A DNA stretch of 42,195 bases from JAPUDQ01 sp049291395 (GTDB lineage Bacteria > Patescibacteriota > Saccharimonadia > Saccharimonadales > Saccharimonadaceae): NCBI GenBank assembly GCA_049291395.1, contig JBATPJ010000022.1:1-42195 (forward strand), given 5' to 3'. The notes beneath the pieces were generated by a model. The model saw nothing but the letters and a program-made list of their open reading frames with translations. It searched no databases and had not been told where the DNA came from. Every line of letters starts with the position of its first letter. The stretch's first letter is position 1. Shown here piece after piece: positions 32,560-40,521 of the stretch. Made by a program: the position numbers and the translations under genes.

Positions 32560-33159
32560 TTATCCCGCGAAAATATCTTTCAGCGCGGCAAGTTCATCTC
32601 GACGATCACGATATTCATTGAGAAACGCCCTATAATCACCTACTTCTGGCAAGCGATCAGTGTAGACCCAAGCAAGTCTCTTCTCGCCGGTATAGTAGCC
32701 AAGGCTGGACCATCTCCACGCTTCATAATCTTTTGGATTCATATGAATATACCTGCTGATATGCGTAAATTGAGCATCATTTGTCATGCGTACTGCTCGA
32801 TATCGTTGCTGTAAAACAGTCCCGACATGGCCGTACTTCTTGTTGAAATACATGCTATAGGCGACACAGACCGACTTCATAAGATTGGCCATGCCATTTT
32901 TGGATTTTTGTTGGAGCAGCAAATGAAAGTGGTTTGGCATAAGGCAATATGCGAGTAAGCTAACATCATCAGCATACGAGACATATTTGACGCCATTTGG
33001 CTTCTTTGCGGCTTCGTGGCTCAAATACCTCTCGAGCAATTCAAGAAATTTCTGATAATCTTGCGTGTCGTGAAATATCCTGCTTTTTGAAACCCCGCGG
33101 TTATACACATGATAGTAACCGTCCTCAACGTATTCTTTGATAGCGTTCTTTGCTGGCAT
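32560..33159 (-). mobile_element. REP-associated tyrosine transposase (RAYT, Y1/IS200-like)
   Basis: A 199-residue single-strand transposase of the TnpA-REP family. The start YYHVYNRGVSKSRIFHD is the family signature. The HUH metal motif lies in CLMPNHFHLLLQ, and the catalytic tyrosine is probably in THISRYIHMNP. The length is normal and there is no frameshift, so it may be functional. The gene lies between two identical REP hairpins in direct orientation, the arrangement expected for a RAYT with its own REPs. RAYTs are usually single-copy and domesticated rather than true insertion sequences. A TATACT box six bases before the ATG suggests leaderless expression. Confidence 0.92.
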
Positions 33160-33165
33160 GTATCC

Positions 33166-33171
33166 AGTATA
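33166..33171 (-). promoter_or_regulatory. -10 box of the RAYT gene, leaderless type
   Basis: TATACT ends six bases before the ATG at 33159. No ribosome site is present. Confidence 0.5.
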
Positions 33172-33183
33172 CCCAATGCCCAG

Positions 33184-33957
33184 TTAATTACCTACAGGGT
33201 CAGACCCTATAGGTATTAGCATTGCGGCGAGCATTTGTCGGCCTTGGCGGTCAGGACGATCGAGCTCGGTTGCCGCTCGGTGCGAGTAGTAGCGCTCGTC
33301 GGTATAGGTGTTGACAGGACTGATATCGATGGCTGATTGTGGTACACCAAGTCGCTCGAACCGTTCCCTGTTGTGACCGGGGATATCGATGTGGATCTTG
33401 CCATCGTCGCGCACCCGCATAAAATTTGTCCAGTGATCTAGATGGGGCGGATCAAAATAGTCCATGACATCGTGATCTGACTTCAGACTTGGGCTCATCC
33501 AGACATGCCAATCGCGCGGGTCAGACCCGAGTTCATCGGCCACGCGGATGGCAAATTCTTCGATGAGTCCAGCTACGCTGGAATGGCGACCAAGATGCAA
33601 TACGCCGAGCATGCCGGCCACCGGATCGTAGACCACTGTCGCGATACAATCCGCCACGGGTAGCGTGATCGTCTTGCCGTGCACAGTCGTAAAGAGGGCG
33701 TCACTTTTAATCGCACCGACTGCACTTTCATCGACCCTCTCTATGTGCGTATAGGTATTATCCGACAGATACGTTACAAAGACTTTTGCGCGACCACTAC
33801 TCTCAAAGCCATGGGCTCGCAGAAATTTCTCAGCGTTTGCCTCATGCTCTGGCAACGACGGTCTCCCGCCGCCCGCCGCAATCGAGCCATCTTCCACACT
33901 CGAAAAGGCAATTTTCACGCCAGGTTCAAAATCATGGACCGGTTTGTAAGTCTTCAT
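33184..33957 (-). CDS. Laccase-domain (YfiH/PNP-like) protein
   Basis: A 257-residue member of the YfiH/LACC1 family, now known as multicopper-fold enzymes acting on purine nucleosides. VADCIATVVYDPVAGMLGVLHLG matches the ADC...H metal region and TYTDERYYSHRA...RQGRQMLAAML matches the C-terminal core. HLGRHSS replaces the usual HAGWRG and Asn replaces the usual second Cys (NTYTDE), so activity is uncertain. The ATG at 33957 gives MKTYKPVHDFE; a longer frame to 34095 would run through a terminator-like hairpin into the next gene. The last codons (GSDPVGN and stop) are made by the REP element at 33190-33212. A GGGTCAGACCC core also occurs inside the gene at 33518-33528. Confidence 0.85.
   Translation of the reverse strand: MKTYKPVHDFEPGVKIAFSSVEDGSIAAGGGRPSLPEHEANAEKFLRAHGFESSGRAKVFVTYLSDNTYTHIERVDESAVGAIKSDALFTTVHGKTITLPVADCIATVVYDPVAGMLGVLHLGRHSSVAGLIEEFAIRVADELGSDPRDWHVWMSPSLKSDHDVMDYFDPPHLDHWTNFMRVRDDGKIHIDIPGHNRERFERLGVPQSAIDISPVNTYTDERYYSHRAATELDRPDRQGRQMLAAMLIPIGSDPVGN
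33190..33212 (-). repeat. REP element forming the 3' end of the laccase-domain gene
   Basis: Identical to 32535-32557, with preceding bases also similar (TAATY). Read on the minus strand it encodes the final residues of the laccase-domain protein before TAA. A third GGGTCAGACCC core without full arms lies at 33518-33528. Confidence 0.9.
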
Positions 33958-33966
33958 AGTATTTAT

Positions 33967-33972
33967 ATTATC
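33967..33972 (-). promoter_or_regulatory. Possible -10 box of the laccase-domain gene
   Basis: GATAAT ends nine bases before the ATG at 33957, in an AT-rich stretch just after the hairpin that closes the upstream gene. It supports the shorter start. Confidence 0.4.
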
Positions 33973-33982
33973 ATTGGAATTG

Positions 33983-34012
33983 GTATGAGCCGGGATTTCT
34001 CCCGGCTCATAC
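33983..34012 (-). terminator. 12-bp perfect hairpin after the small membrane protein gene
   Basis: GTATGAGCCGGG and CCCGGCTCATAC pair perfectly around a six-base loop, 12 bases after the stop at 34025. There is no U-tract, so it is either a factor-dependent or atypical terminator or an RNA-stabilising hairpin. Confidence 0.6.
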
Positions 34013-34024
34013 GCCCTTCGTCGG

Positions 34025-34417
34025 CTACCACTCGATGCGGGCGGCGTCACGCGCCTCTTCCCTGGCCGCTTCCTCTGCGTCGAAGATGGCGTCATGGACG
34101 AACTTGTCCGTCCAGCCAGCAGCGACGACCATGATGATCATGCCGATAGCGGCACAAACACCATCAACACCCGACAGGCCACCCTGATTCATGTCCTGAT
34201 CCGCCATCGCGATCAGGACGATGAAGTTGGCGGCGTAGACCGCCGACATCATCGGACTACCTGGCAGTTGCAGGTAGCGAGCGTTCAGGTACTGCTTGGC
34301 CCGCTCCAGCGATTGCCCACCCATTCCAGCGAGCTCACCGAAGTGAATTGCGCACACCAGGCAGCTGATGGCCGTCAGAAGCGAACAGATGATCATGCCG
34401 ATTGCAAAACCGCTCAT
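34025..34417 (-). CDS. Small multi-pass membrane protein, 130 aa
   Basis: No family is recognised. Three hydrophobic segments are visible: about 5-30 (FAIGMIICSLLTAISCLV...), 57-73 (SAVYAANFIVLIAMAD) and 82-103 (GVDGVCAAIGMIIMVVAAGW). A highly charged helical tail rich in Glu/Ala/Arg (DAEEAAREEARDAARIEW) follows. AAGG lies eight bases before the ATG. The gene is more GC-rich than its neighbours, similar to the vWA and isochorismatase genes. It ends at a strong 12-bp hairpin, so it may be a separate transcription unit or a transferred cassette. It could be an ion-channel or holin-like protein, but nothing specific supports that. Confidence 0.7.
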   Translation of the reverse strand: MSGFAIGMIICSLLTAISCLVCAIHFGELAGMGGQSLERAKQYLNARYLQLPGSPMMSAVYAANFIVLIAMADQDMNQGGLSGVDGVCAAIGMIIMVVAAGWTDKFVHDAIFDAEEAAREEARDAARIEW

Positions 34418-34464
34418 GAACTTACCTTTTCTATGGATGGAAGTGACGTTAAAGGACGTATATT

Positions 34465-35244
34465 CTATATATTATCATTAATATAGAAAGCTGTCAATGT
34501 TTGCCATTCTTGTATGGTTAGTCCTTGTGCACGGGCATCGGGAGAGATACCGGCGCGGACGAGAAGAGCTTCGACAGCAGTTTTGTCGAGGTCGAGGCCA
34601 CCAGCAAGCGAGCTACGGAGCATTTTGCGGCGAGCTGAATAGCCAGCTTTGACGACACGGAAGAATTCTTTTTCTTGGTCGGCCGGTACTAATGGTTGAT
34701 CACGGCGGCGCAGTATGACCACTTGGCTATCGACTTTGGGTGATGGTGTGAAGGCATCGCGCAGTACCACGGGGCCAAGGCTCACTTCGTGATAGACCTG
34801 GGCTGATACCGATAGCATACTCATCTCCCCCGGACCGGCTGCCAGTCGCTCGGCAACTTCTTTTTGGACGAGTAGTACCGCCATACGTGGCCTGAGAGGC
34901 CCTTCAGACACTTTACGAACGATTTTGTTTGTGATGTAGTATGGAATATTGCCCACGACCACAAAGTCATCAGGCAGCCCCGAGAAGTCGTAGGAAAGAA
35001 TATCATGATGCACCACCGTGAGACGCTTACCCGGAAATTGACCTGGCAGCTTGCGAGCCAGCTCGGCATCGTATTCTACCGCTATCACCTGCCCGGCGTG
35101 CGCCAGGAGGACACTGGTCAGTGTACCGAGTCCAGGACCGATCTCCAGTACCATATCATCAGTCGTCAGCTCAGCACAGTCAACAATCGCCTCGAGAATG
35201 AGGCGATCCCGGAGCCAGTGCTGACCGAGCGATTTGTCTGGCAT
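34465..35244 (-). CDS. rsmA: 16S rRNA dimethyladenosine transferase RsmA/KsgA
   Basis: RsmA dimethylates two adjacent adenosines near the 3' end of 16S rRNA during 30S maturation. The 259 residues show KSLGQHWL at the N-terminus, the SAM loop EIGPGLGTLT (34-43), IAVEYDAEL, HHDILSYDF, the catalytic NIPYYITNKIV, and the C-terminal domain with AFTPSPKVDS and YSARRKMLRSSL. The ATG follows the upstream stop directly (TAGATG), so it is translated by coupling with the YabE-like gene. The same yabE-ksgA proximity is known in Firmicutes. Confidence 0.96.
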   Translation of the reverse strand: MPDKSLGQHWLRDRLILEAIVDCAELTTDDMVLEIGPGLGTLTSVLLAHAGQVIAVEYDAELARKLPGQFPGKRLTVVHHDILSYDFSGLPDDFVVVGNIPYYITNKIVRKVSEGPLRPRMAVLLVQKEVAERLAAGPGEMSMLSVSAQVYHEVSLGPVVLRDAFTPSPKVDSQVVILRRRDQPLVPADQEKEFFRVVKAGYSARRKMLRSSLAGGLDLDKTAVEALLVRAGISPDARAQGLTIQEWQTLTAFYINDNI

Positions 35245-36540
35245 CTAATGGCTCGCAAGGATGTTGTAGGCGTACTGGATACGTTTGCCCTCGACACAGA
35301 TGCCGCATCGTTCATAGCCGTTTTGGAACGCAATCACCGATGCCTCAACCGTCGTTGACGCCTGGATCTGCGCTAGTACTTTCGAGTAGCCACCGCTGAG
35401 TTCTGACCAGAGGAAGTTCAGCTGCGTATCGATACTATATGGGTCGGGCAACGCGAGGAGTGCCGCCTTGCGACCGCCCGTCCACTGGGCTAGCCCATCA
35501 CCAGTGGTGTTGAAACCGTGTTCCTGCATAAGATTGCCCATGATACCGGCAGCTTGTTCGCGCGTCAGGCCTTTGCCGATCAGAAATGCCCAGGTGATTG
35601 ATTCGTTTTGGCTCGGTGTTGTGTAGGCACCTCTGAAACGAGTACCGATGACGATGACTTCTTTGACCGGCTCGACCGTTGTGACGTTGGCGATAACGTT
35701 ACGTGAAATTTCCTTGCCGCCCTTCATCTCAATCTCATAGGTGACGTTTTTCTTGCCGTCCGAGCCCGTTGATCTTACCTCGCGTACACCGTAATCTTTG
35801 TCGGCATCTTTGATCTCATCAGTCGTTTTCGGGATAATTTCTTCTTGGGTCACCGTCTGCTTGCCGTCACGCCATACGACGATCGACATACCGGCAACGA
35901 GCGGCGTCGAATCAGGCACCGACTGGCCGTCTTCACGACCGAGCGTGACACCTTTTTCGCGCAGCATGGCACCGACCGTCATGGCCTGTGAACGCGCTTC
36001 AAAAGATTTGCCGTAGAGAGACAGCTGGAACACCGTGGCGCGATCGACTGATAGGCGTAGTCCGGCCCCGCCTTCGGATAGAGGGCTTTGGGCGAGAGAA
36101 AATGTCGTCGTATCTTCAGGATAGAGCGGTGCCTCAACACTGGCTAGGATCTCTTTGGGGCTTTGTTTGGCCGTCAGAACCTGCGTCTTCACGCCTTTGT
36201 CCTCGATGATAACAGAGCGTGCTCGGTAGATGTTGACAGCGTAGCTTTTGGCTTGCAAAGACGTATTGAGTGCGGGCTCGACCGTATCGACAGACTCGAT
36301 CACAATATTTTGCTCACGTAGTGCATCGCCGATTGTTGTCCTCGTCGTAATAAATGTCTTCTCCTCACCTTGGTCGTAGACAGTCACCAGTCGTTGGTCG
36401 CCAACCGGATTAGGGTCGACGGCCGTCACTTGGCGGGATAGCATGACAAGTCCAAAAATCGACAATACAGCACAAATCGCCCAGACCCCGTATCGGGTAT
36501 GAGCTCTCTTTAGAACACCATTTGTATGTTGTTTACTCAC
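35245..36540 (-). CDS. YabE-like wall protein: DUF348, G5 and phage-tail lysozyme domains
   Basis: A 431-residue exported wall protein with a membrane anchor (about 17-38). DUF348 modules follow (VTVYDQGEEKTFITTRTTIGDALRE near 52 and a second near 165). A G5 domain has YEIEMKGGKEISRNVIANVTTVEPVKEV. The C-terminal domain (about 320-425) resembles phage-tail lysozyme domains: GKGLTREQAAGIMGNLMQEH with a likely catalytic Glu, then GDGLAQWTGGRKAAL. B. subtilis YabE has DUF348 and G5 but a different catalytic end. The start is GTG at 36540, the only option after an in-frame TGA. A TGCTATAAT promoter lies 14 bases upstream. It is probably a resuscitation- or growth-type muralytic enzyme. Confidence 0.88.
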   Translation of the reverse strand: MSKQHTNGVLKRAHTRYGVWAICAVLSIFGLVMLSRQVTAVDPNPVGDQRLVTVYDQGEEKTFITTRTTIGDALREQNIVIESVDTVEPALNTSLQAKSYAVNIYRARSVIIEDKGVKTQVLTAKQSPKEILASVEAPLYPEDTTTFSLAQSPLSEGGAGLRLSVDRATVFQLSLYGKSFEARSQAMTVGAMLREKGVTLGREDGQSVPDSTPLVAGMSIVVWRDGKQTVTQEEIIPKTTDEIKDADKDYGVREVRSTGSDGKKNVTYEIEMKGGKEISRNVIANVTTVEPVKEVIVIGTRFRGAYTTPSQNESITWAFLIGKGLTREQAAGIMGNLMQEHGFNTTGDGLAQWTGGRKAALLALPDPYSIDTQLNFLWSELSGGYSKVLAQIQASTTVEASVIAFQNGYERCGICVEGKRIQYAYNILASH

Positions 36541-36554
36541 GGGCAGTGGTCATA

Positions 36555-36563
36555 ATTATAGCA
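36555..36563 (-). promoter_or_regulatory. Extended -10 promoter of the YabE-like/rsmA operon
   Basis: TGCTATAAT on the minus strand, in the 29-base gap after the Nudix gene. The distance to the GTG start is 14 bases, so the leader would be only a few bases long. Confidence 0.6.
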
Positions 36564-36569
36564 ATTTTA

Positions 36570-37043
36570 CTAATCTCGGGCAAACCGCTCATACTCACGG
36601 GCGATAACCGCTCGCGTCAATGGCCCGATATCAATCGGAAGATCATCTATATTGTACCATTTTCTATCAATAATTTCAATACTATGGAACCACGACAATG
36701 GTTTGAGCTGTTTTTCGGTCGAGGTCACGGCATAGATCACGAGATCGCAACGGAGTGGATAGTGTGCGGGCAATGTCGTCAGATATGATAGCCCTTTTCG
36801 ATCGATCGTCAGCCCTGTCTCTTCGTAAACCTCTCGGACAGCAGCCCGCGATGGCGCTTCACCTCTCTCGACACCACCGCCTGGCAGTGACCATTCCTGA
36901 TTACTAAACCAACTTTTGACGAGTAACACTTCATCGCCGCGGCGTATCTCGACCCTCACGCGAGGACCCCTCGGAGCGAGGACGGCCAGCAGTGGTTTTG
37001 TCACCACGTAGAGCACTCGGCCCATCTTTCGCAGTGGGGTCAT
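36570..37043 (-). CDS. Nudix hydrolase
   Basis: A 157-residue Nudix enzyme hydrolysing a nucleoside diphosphate linked to another moiety. The signature GGGVERGEAPSRAAVREVYEETGL (about 56-79) is fully intact. The N-terminal residues (LRKMGRVLYVVTKPLLAVLAP) are hydrophobic and basic and may attach it to the membrane. The substrate cannot be told from sequence; housecleaning of oxidised or capped nucleotides is typical. Its start overlaps the helicase gene by 4 bases, so the two are co-translated and it may serve DNA maintenance. It is separate from the Nudix domains of the NAD region, and I see no palindrome near it. Confidence 0.92.
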   Translation of the reverse strand: MTPLRKMGRVLYVVTKPLLAVLAPRGPRVRVEIRRGDEVLLVKSWFSNQEWSLPGGGVERGEAPSRAAVREVYEETGLTIDRKGLSYLTTLPAHYPLRCDLVIYAVTSTEKQLKPLSWFHSIEIIDRKWYNIDDLPIDIGPLTRAVIAREYERFARD

Positions 37044-39178
37044 GAGATTTTCTCCAGGGGTGCAAAGGCGACATTGAGTTTCTTGACACCTTTGCCGCGG
37101 AACGCCACCGTGACGACAGTGCCATCGATATGCGTCACCACGCCGGTGCCGAAGACGCTGTGCTTGACCCCGTCACCTGCCACAAGATCCAGCATAGCTT
37201 CGTGATCATACTCAATCCGAGGCTCGTTATCATACGACGACAGCCTCGTGCCGCTCATAGCCGGCGCGATCTCGCTGACTTCGATCTCACTCAAAAACCT
37301 CGACGGTGGATTGTGCTGCGTACTGCCAAAAATCATGCGGCTACTGGCTGAGCTCAGGTAAAGTTCTTCGCGGGCCCTGGTCATACCGACATAGCAGAGA
37401 CGCCGCTCTTCTTCCATCTGCTCGGTATCGTAGAGCGCCCGAGTATGCGGGAAAATTGTCTCTTCCATGCCGATCATGAAGACCACGGGGAATTCAAGGC
37501 CTTTGGCGGCATGCAATGTCATCAGCGTGATGGCATCCTGAGTGAGATTGGCAGTATCGAGATCAGAGATCAGCGATATTTCCTCCAAGTACCCCGCGAC
37601 ATCGAGATCATTACGCTCCCTTGCGTCGCTGACCAGCTCGCGGACGTTGGCCTGGCGATCTTCGGCTTGTGGCGTACCGTCATCGAGAAAATCAAGATAG
37701 TTGAAGCGTTTGATGATCAACTCGATCATATCGGCAAGGTTCGTCGTACTCATCTCGGCTTGTAACTTGCCAAGTGCCTCACCGAGCTCGGCAAGCGCTG
37801 TCTTGGCCCGTGGTGTTAGGCCTGTACAGAGATCGACGGCATTCATCGCCTCGATGAGATTCATCGAAGTCTGTGCTTGCCAGTCGAGGAATTTTTCGAC
37901 ACTGGTCGCGCCGAGCCCGCGTGTCGGGACATTGACGATACGAGCAAAACTCGGCCGATCACTCGGCTGATAGAGCAGCCGCAGGTACGCAATGATATCT
38001 TTGATCTCTTTGCGGTCGTAAAACCGTGTCCCACCGACGATTCGGTACGGCACGCCGTAGCGGATACACATCTCCTCCATGGCGCGCGACTGGGCGTTTG
38101 TCCGGTAGAGGACGGCGTATTCACCGTAGCGCCGAGCGCCAAGATCAACAGCGCTTTTGATACGCGTAACGACACTTTCGGCCTCGTGAAGCTCTGAGCC
38201 GACGTACATGATCTGCACTGGTAGGCCACCGCTTTTGTCGGTCATGAGTTTTTTGTCGGTACGGTTGTGGTTCTTAGTGATGACGTTGTGCGCGGCATCC
38301 AGGATTGGCTTGGTACTGCGATAATTTTGCTCAAGTTTGACGACAACCGCCCCTGGGTAATCCCGCTCAAAGTTCAAGATGTTGGTAAAATCAGCCCCGC
38401 GCCAGCTATAGATTGACTGCCAGTCATCACCGACCACGCAGATATTTTTGGCATCGCCCGTCAGTAGCTTGATGAGACGATACTGGGCGGCGTTGGTATC
38501 CTGATACTCGTCTATCATGATGTAGGCAAACCGTTTTTGCCAGACCGCCAGTAGCTCATCCGAGCTTCTCAGTAGCCGGACAGCCTCAGCGATCAGATCA
38601 TCAAAATCAAGCGCTGCCGTGGACTGACGTAGCCGCTCATAGGTCGGGAAGACGTCGGCGGCAGCCTTTTGCATCGGCAGTTTTGCCAGACTAGCGTACT
38701 CTGCGGCGCTCACGAGGTCGTTTTTCGCGGTGCTGATCTGCGAAGCGATACCGCGTGGGGTGAATGATTTTTCAGATATGCCGCGTTGTTTCATGGCTTG
38801 TTTCACGAGACTCAGCCGATCAGCCTCGTCGAGGATAATGAAATTACGCGGAATCCCGATATGCTCACCATCAAACCGAAGCATCCGGACGCAGATACTG
38901 TGAAATGTCCCCATCCAGGGCATAAATGAGCGACTGTCGGCACTCTGACCGGTCATATGGGCGAGACGTTCTCGCATCTCGCGGGCGGCTTTGTTTGTGA
39001 AAGTCACGGCGAGGATCGCACCACTCGGTACACCAGCTTCGAGTAGCCGTGCGATGCGGTGCGTCAATGTCTTGGTTTTGCCCGAACCAGCACCCGCCAA
39101 GATCAATAGCGGACCGTCTTCGTGTAAGACGGCTGATTTTTGAGCATTATTAAGACCAGTAACAAATGATTGATCCAT
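37040..39178 (-). CDS. UvrD/PcrA-type DNA helicase
   Basis: A superfamily 1A 3'-5' DNA helicase for repair and replication restart. The 712 residues show the Q-motif region GLNNAQKSAVLH, Walker A LAGAGSGKTKTL (28-39), TFTNKAAREMRER, Walker B YIMIDEYQDTN, VVGDDWQSIYSWRGA, and LEQNYRS. VTLMTLHAAKGLEFPVVFMIG (as ITLMTLHAAKGLEF) and VGMTRARE complete the motif set. The length is normal. A TACAAT box seven bases before the ATG suggests a leaderless start. PcrA, UvrD and Rep cannot be told apart here. Confidence 0.95.
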   Translation of the reverse strand: MDQSFVTGLNNAQKSAVLHEDGPLLILAGAGSGKTKTLTHRIARLLEAGVPSGAILAVTFTNKAAREMRERLAHMTGQSADSRSFMPWMGTFHSICVRMLRFDGEHIGIPRNFIILDEADRLSLVKQAMKQRGISEKSFTPRGIASQISTAKNDLVSAAEYASLAKLPMQKAAADVFPTYERLRQSTAALDFDDLIAEAVRLLRSSDELLAVWQKRFAYIMIDEYQDTNAAQYRLIKLLTGDAKNICVVGDDWQSIYSWRGADFTNILNFERDYPGAVVVKLEQNYRSTKPILDAAHNVITKNHNRTDKKLMTDKSGGLPVQIMYVGSELHEAESVVTRIKSAVDLGARRYGEYAVLYRTNAQSRAMEEMCIRYGVPYRIVGGTRFYDRKEIKDIIAYLRLLYQPSDRPSFARIVNVPTRGLGATSVEKFLDWQAQTSMNLIEAMNAVDLCTGLTPRAKTALAELGEALGKLQAEMSTTNLADMIELIIKRFNYLDFLDDGTPQAEDRQANVRELVSDARERNDLDVAGYLEEISLISDLDTANLTQDAITLMTLHAAKGLEFPVVFMIGMEETIFPHTRALYDTEQMEEERRLCYVGMTRAREELYLSSASSRMIFGSTQHNPPSRFLSEIEVSEIAPAMSGTRLSSYDNEPRIEYDHEAMLDLVAGDGVKHSVFGTGVVTHIDGTVVTVAFRGKGVKKLNVAFAPLEKIS

Positions 39179-39185
39179 CCTATCT

Positions 39186-39191
39186 ATTGTA
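39186..39191 (-). promoter_or_regulatory. -10 box of the helicase gene, leaderless type
   Basis: TACAAT ends seven bases before the ATG at 39178, in the 24-base gap after the upstream gene. Confidence 0.55.
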
Positions 39192-39202
39192 GCTGATTCT
39201 GA

Positions 39203-40510
39203 CTATTGCTGACCGTATAGAAAATACAACACGCCGAGAGCGGCACCGACCAGGAAGAGAATGACAACGATCATGGCCCAGAGCGTCTTGGACGACTTTG
39301 GTTTGACTCCGGCAAGCGGCTGATGGTACGAATTGGCATCGAAGACCGGGTGCGACTCTTGGTCGGTCTTGTCATCGGCTGATACGCTGGCAATAGCACT
39401 TGGCTGGCTCGCGACAGCGGCGGCACTAGCCTCGGTAGATCCATTACTTGTCGATGTCTCATCTGACGTCTCGCCGACTGTTTCATTAGCTTCTACTGCC
39501 ATGACATCAGGAGCAAATTCGCGGGGTGTCTGTACGGAATCCTGTTCGCCGGTCGGAACTATCTCAGCTTTTGTCTCAGTTTCACTCGGAGTATCACTAG
39601 CTGTAGTCAATGATGCGTTATCAGATGCCTGAGCGTTGAGTGGTCGTTTCTCAACTGGCACATCAGGGATAAATGGTGTCGAGATGTCTTTGGTTTCTGC
39701 TGCGGGCTCGTCAGTGACAGCCTCGTCGGTCGATGTGGCCGGAGCTGATTCGGCAGCAATTTGCTCAGATGTCGATGGTTCTTCGACTTCTTCAGTCAGT
39801 TGCAGTTCAGTAGGCGCTTCAGGAGCGGCTGGTTCTTCATTAGCCGGAATCTCTGCTGAGAAATCACTCGACGGCGCAATCGTGACGCCACTACGAGTCG
39901 GCATCGGCTTTTGCTCAGACGCTGCCACCGCAGACGGATGGACCATGTCCATAAATCGACCGCGTTTCGGAGGAGTATTTGGGGAAACGGCAGCTGGATG
40001 GTCGACAGCGCTACTCTCTTCCTTCAGGGCCTCACTCGGAGCAGCTTCTACACTTGCATCATCCTGAGACGGAGTCTCATCGGCGTGCTCATCTACTGAT
40101 GAATTCCGTTCCTCGTCGGAAGAAACCGGAGCCGGTACGTCATCAGCAGGTTGATCACTGGCTATGTCATCATTTGTCGAGTCTGGTGTCGATGGTTCAT
40201 CCGTAGCAGTAACGATCATAGGGACTTCAGGCAAATCTTCCACGACTACCGTCTCAGATGCCTGATCGTCAGATGATGTCGCCGAGGCGGAATCGTCAGA
40301 TGCCGCATCAGGAGCGAAGGTATCAGACCCTTGGTCGCTCAGATCATCGACTACAGCTTGCTGCGTATCCGCTGCAACTATGGGATCAGTAACCGGCTCA
40401 ACCGGCGGCGGCGACGTGGTCGACGTATCGGCAGTATCTCCATCATTTTTGGTCTTGGTGAGTACTGAGCTCACTGCGCGGTCTAATTCGTCAAAGTCAA
40501 AATCTTTCAT
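39203..40510 (-). CDS. Acidic, low-complexity tail-anchored membrane protein
   Basis: A 435-residue protein of unknown function. It begins MKDFDFDELDRAVSSVL, a short likely helix. About 370 residues dominated by Asp, Glu, Ser, Thr, Ala and Pro follow and must be mostly disordered. The end has a basic KPKSSK, one membrane segment (about 411-431) and four residues (YGQQ). The architecture is a C-terminal tail anchor with a long acidic cytosolic arm. A short MDMVHPSAV segment with flanking PKRGRF may be a binding motif. It lies 11 bases after tpiA with a purine-rich GGGGA before the ATG, so it is co-transcribed with glycolysis genes. Similar proteins in this group may tether division or wall complexes, but that is a guess. 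Confidence 0.75.
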   Translation of the reverse strand: MKDFDFDELDRAVSSVLTKTKNDGDTADTSTTSPPPVEPVTDPIVAADTQQAVVDDLSDQGSDTFAPDAASDDSASATSSDDQASETVVVEDLPEVPMIVTATDEPSTPDSTNDDIASDQPADDVPAPVSSDEERNSSVDEHADETPSQDDASVEAAPSEALKEESSAVDHPAAVSPNTPPKRGRFMDMVHPSAVAASEQKPMPTRSGVTIAPSSDFSAEIPANEEPAAPEAPTELQLTEEVEEPSTSEQIAAESAPATSTDEAVTDEPAAETKDISTPFIPDVPVEKRPLNAQASDNASLTTASDTPSETETKAEIVPTGEQDSVQTPREFAPDVMAVEANETVGETSDETSTSNGSTEASAAAVASQPSAIASVSADDKTDQESHPVFDANSYHQPLAGVKPKSSKTLWAMIVVILFLVGAALGVLYFLYGQQ

Positions 40511-40521
40511 GTTTCCCCACC

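Noticed and set aside
32535..33212. Two REP copies as the start of a CRISPR array
   Set aside because: Only two palindromic units 632 bases apart flank a transposase; there are no spacers and no cas genes.
34025..34095. Laccase-domain gene starting at 34095
   Set aside because: The extra residues are Arg/Pro-rich, cross a 12-bp hairpin and overlap the neighbouring gene; the ATG at 33957 begins with family-like sequence.
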